In this document: one piece after another, positions 30,674 through 37,274 of the stretch
Layout: the number at the start of each line of letters is the position of its first letter
How positions within the stretch are numbered: the stretch's first letter is position 1
Assembly (NCBI GenBank): GCA_027064045.1
Contig: JAMOQK010000031.1
Span: 1 to 48,448, forward strand
Length of the DNA: 48,448 bases
Origin: Sulfurimonas sp.
GTDB taxonomy: Bacteria > Campylobacterota > Campylobacteria > Campylobacterales > Sulfurimonadaceae
Direction: 5' to 3'
The notes under the pieces: generated by a model
Databases searched by the model: none
Seen by the model: only the letters and a program-made list of their open reading frames with translations
Told to the model about the DNA's origin: nothing
Position numbers and translations under genes: made by a program

Positions 30674-30956
30674 TTTCTACCTCAATTACTTCGCCATTTG
30701 CTAGGGTGATAACAAGTATCACAACACCACTTACTGGTTTTATCTTAAACTCTACATTTTCAACTTTTACTCTTGGCTCATATTTGCTTATAGCTTCATA
30801 GGTGTATCTTATGGCTGTAAGTTTATATTCGTTGTTAAATTCTCTATCTCTTAGCTCATACAGTCTTGATCCAAACTCTGGTCTCATGACTCTACTTCCA
30901 AGAGGAGTTTTTAAAATACGATTGATACTCTTTGTTATATCTACTTTAAAAGCCAT
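30666..30956 (-). CDS. Baseplate wedge protein, gp25/GpW-like
   Basis: 96 residues matching the gp25-like lysozyme-fold family: INRILKTPLGSRVMRPEFGSRL (about 12-33), then the TLANGEVIEV end. Structural wedge part of contractile injection systems; no enzyme activity expected. ATG start four bases after the gpV stop; overlaps gpJ. Confidence 0.9.
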   Translation of the reverse strand: MAFKVDITKSINRILKTPLGSRVMRPEFGSRLYELRDREFNNEYKLTAIRYTYEAISKYEPRVKVENVEFKIKPVSGVVILVITLANGEVIEVEND

Positions 30957-30959
30957 AAT

Positions 30960-31520
30960 CTACCTTGGTGTTGCAGTCGCACCATCTGTGGTGTCGTGCT
31001 TATGATTTGTAAGGTCACCCTTACTATCTGTTATGTTCCCACTTACACTCAAGTTACCATCAATCGCTACATCACCAATATTTGTGGTAGTTGCTGTTAT
31101 GCTTACTGTATCAGCTGTTATAGTTGCAGCTTTACAAATGATAGTGATTTTGTCACTAGCATTTACTTTAAGCTCTTTTGCATCTGTATCGTATGTAATA
31201 GTTGTGCCATCTTCAAACTCTACTCCAGCGGTTGTATCACTTGCCCAAGTTGGCTCTTTTGCCAATACATTAAAAATACTTCTTAATATAAAGCCACTAC
31301 TAGCTTCCCCAAAAGGACTTATAACTACAACTTGCTCACCAACTCTCATCGGAGAGTAAACTTTAAAAAAACTATTTACCAGGCTAAGAGCTGGTAAAAA
31401 GTCGGTTTCTCTCTCACCTATCTTCACTCTTGCTAAACTTTTACCATCGCTACTTTTTGTTTGTGTGATAGTTCCATAGTTTGCTATGTTTCCAATAAGT
31501 CTTTTAAGTGCTGAATACAT
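30960..31520 (-). CDS. Baseplate assembly protein V (spike)
   Basis: 186 residues from the ATG at 31520, which overlaps the upstream stop as TAATG; a GTG four codons further up is also open. N-terminal OB-like part (about 10-90) with KIGERETDFLP and VGEQVVVISPFGE. A Thr/Ile-rich repeated beta segment (about 120-165) is typical of the spike helix. The end has NHKHDTTDG, which holds the metal-site HxH typical of gpV tips. Confidence 0.88.
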   Translation of the reverse strand: MYSALKRLIGNIANYGTITQTKSSDGKSLARVKIGERETDFLPALSLVNSFFKVYSPMRVGEQVVVISPFGEASSGFILRSIFNVLAKEPTWASDTTAGVEFEDGTTITYDTDAKELKVNASDKITIICKAATITADTVSITATTTNIGDVAIDGNLSVSGNITDSKGDLTNHKHDTTDGATATPR

Positions 31521-31954
31521 TACTCTTCCCACTTCTGTGTAGAATATGTAACAGTAAATTTTAATCTTGCACTTGCATAGGCTTTACCTCTGTACTCGCC
31601 TACAACCTCACTGCCTTTATACTCACCAATTACATTTAAAACTTCATCGCAAACAACACCAAAAGCTTTTATCACATCACTCATATACATTCTAAAAGAC
31701 AAAGTATCTACATCTTTTTTATATGCGGCAGTTACATCTATCTCTATTGTAAGTATATGTGTGCTGGTCCAACCATTAGCCTCACTTGCACTTTCAGGGT
31801 CTCTAATGATAATACTTTCTGTCTCTTCATCTCCAAGAGGTCTCTCTAGCCATTCAAATACTTTTTTACCAGCTTCAGTGTAATACCCATTTCTTGAAGA
31901 TATTTTTCTCATCTCTTCAACAATAGCACTTACAATTTCATCTCTTTTCATCAT
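31520..31954 (-). CDS. Putative tail terminator / head-tail connector protein
   Basis: 144 residues, alpha/beta. Not recognised with certainty. Its place between a head-tail joining protein and the baseplate V gene, and its length, suggest a tail-terminator or minor tail role like lambda U or the P2 R/S pair. No membrane segment. ATGA overlap with the upstream gene; TAATG overlap with the downstream one. Confidence 0.5.
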   Translation of the reverse strand: MMKRDEIVSAIVEEMRKISSRNGYYTEAGKKVFEWLERPLGDEETESIIIRDPESASEANGWTSTHILTIEIDVTAAYKKDVDTLSFRMYMSDVIKAFGVVCDEVLNVIGEYKGSEVVGEYRGKAYASARLKFTVTYSTQKWEE

Positions 31955-32268
31955 TGGTTAGCACCCAAATAAACTCTAGTCGTTCCATCATCTTGACCCT
32001 GAATAGATACGACACAATAACTACTTCCCTCAACTTCAAATAACGAGCCATGAGATACATTCCTAATCTTATGAGTTGCAAATACCAAAGATGGAACACT
32101 AGCCTCAGCTTCGCTAAACTCACTTTGACTATCAAAAATAACCTCTGTGTGTTCTTCAAAGTATAAATACTCAAGCTCCTCACTAGTTTCGTTGTAAAAA
32201 TGATTACAAACTCCACCCATATCTTTACAACCCTCTAAATCAGCTCTCATTAACTCATCAAAGTTCAT
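31951..32268 (-). CDS. Head-tail joining protein (lambda FII-like), tentative
   Basis: 105 residues, acidic N terminus with two cysteines (DLEGCKDMGGVCNHF) and a beta-rich end (SSYCVVSIQGQDDGTTRVYL) that resembles small head-tail joining proteins of the lambda FII type. The assignment leans on position right after the capsid genes. Its ATG overlaps the TAA that would end the upstream gene if that gene's in-frame TGA were passed. Confidence 0.5.
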   Translation of the reverse strand: MNFDELMRADLEGCKDMGGVCNHFYNETSEELEYLYFEEHTEVIFDSQSEFSEAEASVPSLVFATHKIRNVSHGSLFEVEGSSYCVVSIQGQDDGTTRVYLGANQ

Positions 32269-32305
32269 TACTTCTCTTTTACCTCTTTAGCTTTTTTAGT
32301 AGCTG

Positions 32306-32351
32306 GTTTTCGAGGAAACTTTTCGCTCTGCGAAATCGCCTCGGCTAGTTT
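32306..32351. repeat. 46-bp palindromic element, copy 1
   Basis: 42 of 46 bases match copy 2 (34501-34546). It can fold with outer CGAGG/CCTCG and inner TTTCGC/GCGAAA stems. On the minus strand it reads in frame with the gene ending at 32352 and encodes KLAEAISQSEKFPRK, although a TGA directly precedes it. Confidence 0.8.
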
Positions 32352-32699
32352 TCATTTTTTAGCTCCAGCTTTTGCAGTTGTAGTTTTTTTAGATAACTCC
32401 TCAACTTTAGCTTCAAGCTCTTTTATAGTTTCATCTTTTGAAACTAACTGAGTATTTAACTCCTCATTTGTAGAAGCTAAACCATTGATTTGAGTTGTAA
32501 GCTCCTCAACTTTAGCTTCAAGCTCTGCTATTACTTCGCTACTATCATCATTACTTACATCTTCGCTATACTCTTCAATATAACCAGCTTTTTCAAGCTC
32601 TTTTATCTCTTTAGGTTTTAAATGCTTTGATACATCTAAAACCCTACCAGCTTCAAGTATCCCTTTGTCTGTTGTTATTTCTACTTTGATTTTATGCAT
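32352..32699 (-). CDS. Coiled-coil protein after the capsid gene, cut by an in-frame TGA
   Basis: 115 residues from the ATG at 32699 (AAGGTGG upstream); an earlier open start at 32717 lies inside the capsid gene. The N-terminal half (MHKIKVEITTDKG...KELEKAGYIEEY) resembles small head-completion proteins. The rest is an acidic coiled coil, then a Lys-rich tail. The frame continues after the TGA for 28 codons through the palindromic element to a TAA at 32268-32270 that overlaps the next ATG. The intact gene therefore probably ended there. Function unknown. Confidence 0.65.
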   Translation of the reverse strand: MHKIKVEITTDKGILEAGRVLDVSKHLKPKEIKELEKAGYIEEYSEDVSNDDSSEVIAELEAKVEELTTQINGLASTNEELNTQLVSKDETIKELEAKVEELSKKTTTAKAGAKK

Positions 32700-32700
32700 A

Positions 32701-33744
32701 TCACACCACCTTAGCACTCAAGTAGCTATCTACATCACCTGGAAGAGGTAAAGGCTTAGATTGGAACACTAAAAATCTAACACTTGGGTCGTTCTCTTCG
32801 TAAGATTTAACAAAAATATCGCCTACAAAGATATTTGTATCCATTCCAGCAGCTTTAAATGCTTTAAAATCAACAATACCACCATGTGCTATTTTTCCAC
32901 CAGCTCTATCGCTTCCCATAATAAGCTTATCGCCTGGCATTATAAGAGTAGATACACCCTCATCATTTTCATAGTAATCTACATATTTATAGATTTCAAG
33001 ATTTAACTCTTTTAGATAACCAATATATACAACACCATCTTCAAGTTTTTTAGGATTTATCTCACCTATATCTATTCTTTTTTTATCCATGGCATCTTGC
33101 ACTTTTGCATGAGCAGTAAAAGCATTTGCTACATCTCTACCAAACACAACTTTATCAGGTGCAATTCCACTTTTGTCAAACAGATAGTCCGACCATGTTT
33201 TTAAATCATTGATTGGATCTGAACCCTCATCGGTCCATAAAGCACTACCAGTTAAAATTTTTGTATTTTGTGCATCTCTACCAAAATCAATCTCTTCTTC
33301 TACTCCATCACCTTTTACGATTATCTTGCCATCAACCAAAGCACTTACACACATAAGCTCTTTTCTTCTAGCAATTCTATCTTTACCATCTGCCAAATCT
33401 TCAGCAAGTTTTAGCATCGCTCTTTCTTCAGGGTCTGAGTTGTCAGCATAAAAAACAGTATCTGTATTTAAAAGCTCCTCTGCTTCAGTTATAAACTTTG
33501 GTTTCATCAATGGTGGTTCATAAGTCTTTAAAACTTTTCCATCTCTTTTTATAACCTTACCAGCCAATTTTGGAGATACAAAAGGAGCCACTTTACGACC
33601 ACCTTTTTTGATAACAACATCTACATATTTTGTATCACTAAAACTCTCATCATTAAAGAAAGTCTTTAAGATAAAGTTTCCTACTGGTTTAACTTGACTA
33701 ACTGTCTGAGTTAGTGTTCTTGAATTAAAATCTAAATCTGCCAT
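32701..33744 (-). CDS. Major capsid protein (lambda gpE family)
   Basis: 347 residues, close to lambda E (341). Family features: the N-terminal FNSRTLTQTVSQVKPVGNF, the VFGRDVANAFTAHAKVQDAM segment, and the C-terminal FQSKPLPLPGDVD. Forms the icosahedral head shell. ATG start after the decoration protein gene, the same order as lambda D then E. Confidence 0.94.
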   Translation of the reverse strand: MADLDFNSRTLTQTVSQVKPVGNFILKTFFNDESFSDTKYVDVVIKKGGRKVAPFVSPKLAGKVIKRDGKVLKTYEPPLMKPKFITEAEELLNTDTVFYADNSDPEERAMLKLAEDLADGKDRIARRKELMCVSALVDGKIIVKGDGVEEEIDFGRDAQNTKILTGSALWTDEGSDPINDLKTWSDYLFDKSGIAPDKVVFGRDVANAFTAHAKVQDAMDKKRIDIGEINPKKLEDGVVYIGYLKELNLEIYKYVDYYENDEGVSTLIMPGDKLIMGSDRAGGKIAHGGIVDFKAFKAAGMDTNIFVGDIFVKSYEENDPSVRFLVFQSKPLPLPGDVDSYLSAKVV

Positions 33745-33755
33745 TTTTTATTCCC

Positions 33756-34088
33756 TTATTTTAAATAGATATTTTTATCTCTTAGAGGTGCTTCTATGTC
33801 TGCAAGAGTTAAAGTACCACCAAGTGTAAGCTGTTCTTTATCTACAGCACCACCAATCAATATCGGAGCATTTTTTAGCCCAGCTGTTGCATCAACATCA
33901 TCTAAAAGTATCGCTTCCACTTTTGCTGCATCTGTTGTAACTTCAAAGTTCCCATCATCATTTTTGCCCAATACCGAACCCTTAACATAAGCACTACCAC
34001 TTGCCAACACTCCGTTGCCATCAACTTTCCACTCACTAACTACTAATGGATTTGCACCATCAACAGTTGTTGTTTTAGGATTTGCCAT
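33756..34088 (-). CDS. Head decoration protein (lambda gpD-like)
   Basis: 110 residues, identical in length to lambda D. N-terminal NPLVVSEWKVDG and the middle ASGSAYVKGSVLGK and NAPILIGGAVDKEQL strands are the family pattern. Trimers stabilise the filled head. ATG start three bases after the protease stop. Confidence 0.88.
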   Translation of the reverse strand: MANPKTTTVDGANPLVVSEWKVDGNGVLASGSAYVKGSVLGKNDDGNFEVTTDAAKVEAILLDDVDATAGLKNAPILIGGAVDKEQLTLGGTLTLADIEAPLRDKNIYLK

Positions 34089-34090
34089 TT

Positions 34091-35026
34091 TTATTTACCT
34101 CTCTTTGCATTTACTTTTTCAAGCACAGCACTAAGCTTTGCTTCACTTTTTTTGTCATTATTTGTAGTGTTTTCATCTACACTAGGCTCTAGTTCTTGAA
34201 CTTGTTTAGACAAGTTCTCACCATCACTTAGTTTTTGTTGTTTTAGCTTTTGGATTTGTGCTTCTTGCGTATCAAATAAAGCCACCTTTACATCTTTAAC
34301 ATCACTAGTGCCATCAAACACCATAGCTTTTAGCTTTTCATTATCATGATAAGCTTTTGGAATAGCACTTAAAATATCTTGTATTCGCTGACGCTCTTTT
34401 TTAGCCCCAGCACTAAATACCTCTTGGTGTAAATCACCATGATCTTGTTGTAGTTTTTCTAAAGTCATTGTTTTACTCTCCTTTTGACTTAAATTTTCTT
34501 GTTTTCGAGGAAACATTTCGCTTTGCGAAACCGCCTCGGCTTGTTTTAACCCCACCTTTGCAGTTGGAATTGCTGGAATAGTTACAAAACTAGCCTCTTG
34601 TAGTTTCCAAGAAGTAGCTTTAAAAATATTATCCTTGCCTTTAACTGGCTCTTTTGCATTTACCATTATCCCTACAGATAACGATTTCATAAAACCTTTT
34701 GAAACTTTTTTAAATATCTTCATAGCAAACTCATCTTCATCATCAAAAATAGCAGTTGCTTTTAACTTTTTATCTTCAAGCCTTATATCTTCAAAAGTTC
34801 CTATTGGTAGAGCTTCACTATTGTGTTGCACTAAAAGTGGCAATATATCTGCACGACTTAAATCAATAGCTTTTTTACTATGTTCTAAAATCAACTCATA
34901 AAGCCCATTTTCAAAATCAAATCTTAAAACTTTAGATTCATCACTTAAAACTACTGGAACTTTATAATTCTCTACATCAATGCCACTTTTATCTATATAA
35001 CATTGACTACCAACACTACATCCCAT
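34091..35026 (-). CDS. Prohead protease fused to scaffold-like tail
   Basis: 311 residues. The N-terminal half is a herpes/HK97-type (S78-like) prohead protease: His in LLVQHNSEALPIGTFED (about 65-81), Ser in GFMKSLSVGI (about 111-120), and EASFVTIPAIP near 145. The C-terminal half (about 190-311) is charged, coiled and scaffold-like. Between them lies the palindromic element copy 2, encoding AEAVSQSEMFPRK in frame, so the linker seems to have tolerated an insertion. ATG start overlapping the portal gene by 11 bases. Confidence 0.85.
   Translation of the reverse strand: MGCSVGSQCYIDKSGIDVENYKVPVVLSDESKVLRFDFENGLYELILEHSKKAIDLSRADILPLLVQHNSEALPIGTFEDIRLEDKKLKATAIFDDEDEFAMKIFKKVSKGFMKSLSVGIMVNAKEPVKGKDNIFKATSWKLQEASFVTIPAIPTAKVGLKQAEAVSQSEMFPRKQENLSQKESKTMTLEKLQQDHGDLHQEVFSAGAKKERQRIQDILSAIPKAYHDNEKLKAMVFDGTSDVKDVKVALFDTQEAQIQKLKQQKLSDGENLSKQVQELEPSVDENTTNNDKKSEAKLSAVLEKVNAKRGK
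34501..34546. repeat. 46-bp palindromic element, copy 2
   Basis: Same element as at 32306-32351 with four differences, in the same orientation. Here it is fully in frame inside the protease/scaffold gene, in the linker between the two domains. Confidence 0.8.
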
Positions 35027-36533
35027 CTTTACTCTCCTCTTTTCTTAATCCAGCTTCGATCATTTTTGAATTTTCACTCTTTGCTTTGTTCATATTTGAG
35101 TTAAAATCCGTTCCATTCATCTCGGCACTCTCTTTTGTTCTTGTGCTAAATCCCTCTTCGCATCTCATTTTTGCTGCTTTTGTCTCTTTCACTGGATCGA
35201 GTTGCCCTGGTGCATCTCCATTCCAGCTTGTTTTACAATAAGCTTTTCTTAAGCTAAAGTCATCAAAAAAGCCTGGTGCTTCTATACGACCAGTAAGGAT
35301 TGCAAACTCAAGCCACTCCTCATAAACCAACTGACAAAAATTAGTTGCCAACCACTTTCTTTTTTTTCTAAAAAACTTAAAAGCTTCAAGCAAAGCCCCA
35401 CGACTTGCACTATAACTAGCTGTAAAGTGTTTTATTAGTAACTCATAAGGGATTTGTAAAGATGAACCGATTTGTCTTATGATAGATAAAGTAAAAGGGT
35501 CAAAGTTTTGGTTAGGTCGTCCAGGATTTGCACTCTCTACGCTCTCACCAGGTGCAAGTCCAACTATAGAACCATTGCCAAGTCCATAATCAATATCATC
35601 TATATCTTCACTACTTATACCATCGCCAACCTCCCCAAGTTCAGTTTTAATAAAAACAGTAAAAAGACCACTTATAACTGCTGCAGTAAGTTCAGCCTCT
35701 GTGTATCTTCCTAATTGTTTTAAACTTTCTATTACTGGAGCTAAAAATGGCACTCCTCTTCTTTGGTCTGGTCTTTTTTTATCAAACAGATGTATAAGTT
35801 GTCTATTTCCACTTTTTGAAAATGTATCAACTACTATCCAGCTATTTTTACCTTTATGGAGTCCGTATGGATGATATTTACTTATATGATATTTTATAGG
35901 CTCACCATACTCATTTACTTCTATCCCACCAGCTACTTTTTCACTATCAGGCTTATTGTCTTTATTTGATATTTGATATGCCTCTATTAGTTGCAAACTT
36001 AGTGTATATGGGCTATTGTGTCTTTTAATATGTGGTAAAAGTGCGACAACATCACCTCCAATTAGAGTTGAAAGAAAAGCGATCGATTGAAGTTCATAAA
36101 AATTTGATGTTCTAGTTGTATCACACTCTTTACTATCAGCCCATAGTGAAAATTCTCTCTCTATATGTGAAGATAGTACCTCTGCCTCTTCGCTTGATAT
36201 ATTTAAAACCTCTGCATCTACTTGAGACTGCAACTTTAATCCAGTCCCAACTATATTTATATCAGCAGTATCAACAGCACCATTTGCCAATGGGTTATTT
36301 CTATACAAATCAAAGCTTCTATCTCTTAGAAGTTCTAAATCAGGTAAATCTGTATTGTCGGAGTTTCCTTTTGTAGTTTTCCAACCCTTTAATGATGTTT
36401 TTTTCTTACTTGCACCACTATATGCACCACTATTGGTTAAAAAGTTCAGATGAGTTCTAGCTTTTACACGATTTAACGCTTTTTGAGGTGAAAAAACTCC
36501 TATAGCACGATCTAGTAAAGTAGCTTTAATCAA
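35016..36533 (-). CDS. Portal protein (lambda gpB family)
   Basis: 505 residues from TTG at 36533, which has GAGGAG six bases upstream; a TTG at 36539 is also open, and no ATG fits. Lambda-type portal features: NPLANGAVDTADINIVGTGL (about 77-96), DTFSKSGNRQLIHLFDKKRPDQRRG (around 240-260) and SYSASRGALLEAFKFF (about 375-390). Dodecameric ring through which DNA enters and leaves the head. Overlaps the gpW-like gene upstream and the protease gene downstream. Confidence 0.92.
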   Translation of the reverse strand: MIKATLLDRAIGVFSPQKALNRVKARTHLNFLTNSGAYSGASKKKTSLKGWKTTKGNSDNTDLPDLELLRDRSFDLYRNNPLANGAVDTADINIVGTGLKLQSQVDAEVLNISSEEAEVLSSHIEREFSLWADSKECDTTRTSNFYELQSIAFLSTLIGGDVVALLPHIKRHNSPYTLSLQLIEAYQISNKDNKPDSEKVAGGIEVNEYGEPIKYHISKYHPYGLHKGKNSWIVVDTFSKSGNRQLIHLFDKKRPDQRRGVPFLAPVIESLKQLGRYTEAELTAAVISGLFTVFIKTELGEVGDGISSEDIDDIDYGLGNGSIVGLAPGESVESANPGRPNQNFDPFTLSIIRQIGSSLQIPYELLIKHFTASYSASRGALLEAFKFFRKKRKWLATNFCQLVYEEWLEFAILTGRIEAPGFFDDFSLRKAYCKTSWNGDAPGQLDPVKETKAAKMRCEEGFSTRTKESAEMNGTDFNSNMNKAKSENSKMIEAGLRKEESKDGM

Positions 36534-36747
36534 GGACAACTCCTCTTCTTATAGATATACCTCTTCTTGGTCGTTCTAGTTTTGCTACTTTTTGCTCCCA
36601 AATAGCTCTGTTTTTTGTAATCTCATCAAGGTTTGCACGAGTAAAAGTTCTGTCGTTTATTTTGTAAGATTGGTTCAATAAGACTGCTTTTTCTGCTTCT
36701 ATATACAGATTTAGCATAGTTTGTGCGGTTTCTAAAGATATTGCCAC
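36526..36747 (-). CDS. Small head-tail joining protein (gpW/DUF6148-like)
   Basis: 73 residues. The pattern AQTMLNLYIEAEKAVLLNQSYKINDRTFTRANL resembles the short phage proteins (gpW-like or DUF6148) that precede portal genes. The C terminus RPRRGISIRRGVVLD is basic. GTG start overlapping the upstream TAG by one base. Confidence 0.75.
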   Translation of the reverse strand: MAISLETAQTMLNLYIEAEKAVLLNQSYKINDRTFTRANLDEITKNRAIWEQKVAKLERPRRGISIRRGVVLD

Positions 36748-36989
36748 TACTTAAGCCCTAAAAAACTTTTTAGTTCATTAAATCTTGGCTCTATTTGCTT
36801 TATCTCCTTATTAACTTTATCTATCTCATCACACATAACTTTTATCTCATCTGTATCTACATTCTGAAACTGGTTACATGTAAGTTTTGATAGTGTTCTT
36901 AGATGGACTCTTTTTAAGATTTTTATTTTATCAAGTTTGCTTTTTAGCTCCTCATACTCACCTCTTAACTCATATTTTGTTTGTTCCAT
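36747..36989 (-). CDS. Small coiled-coil phage protein
   Basis: 80 residues, highly charged and helical, with no family I recognise. ATG at 36989 behind AAGGGA. It is the first gene after late promoter module 2, with a leader of about 20 bases, so it opens the head-gene operon. Confidence 0.6.
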   Translation of the reverse strand: MEQTKYELRGEYEELKSKLDKIKILKRVHLRTLSKLTCNQFQNVDTDEIKVMCDEIDKVNKEIKQIEPRFNELKSFLGLK

Positions 36990-37016
36990 AATACAATCCC
37001 TTAATTTTATAATCGT

Positions 37017-37064
37017 ATTATGTCAATAAAGAGAGGTTAAAAAAAGGTCATATTTGTTGGCATA
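37017..37064 (-). promoter_or_regulatory. Phage late promoter module 2
   Basis: The 29-base element (37036-37064) is identical to the one at 23038-23066, again exactly 13 bases from a CATAAT -10 box (37017-37022). The surrounding bases differ, so only the element, its spacing and the -10 are conserved. It would drive the head and tail genes from 36989 to 23070. Confidence 0.7.
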
Positions 37065-37069
37065 GTTTT

Positions 37070-37273
37070 TTATTCATCAGGCAAATCGCTGTAATCTTTT
37101 TGCAATTCTTTTAATTTTTGCTTGTAAACTGGAGAGCTTTCGACTATTTTTTCAAAAGCACTACTCCAATTGTCTCCCTCATCTTCATGTATTGCTTCTA
37201 AAACTAATATAATCTTATTTTTAACAGTTAATGCCTTTCTAAATCTTGTTTTCAAATCCCAAAATAGCTTCAT
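37070..37273 (-). CDS. Small protein after terminase, function unknown
   Basis: 67 residues, charged, no membrane segment, no family recognised. ATG start one base after the terminase stop region, so it is likely co-translated with terminase. It ends six bases before the late-promoter element. Confidence 0.5.
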   Translation of the reverse strand: MKLFWDLKTRFRKALTVKNKIILVLEAIHEDEGDNWSSAFEKIVESSPVYKQKLKELQKDYSDLPDE

Positions 37274-37274
37274 T

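Noticed and set aside
31938-32216. Open frame of 92 codons on the minus strand
   Set aside because: It overlaps the head-tail joining candidate in another frame, with no ribosome-binding site and an unnatural composition.
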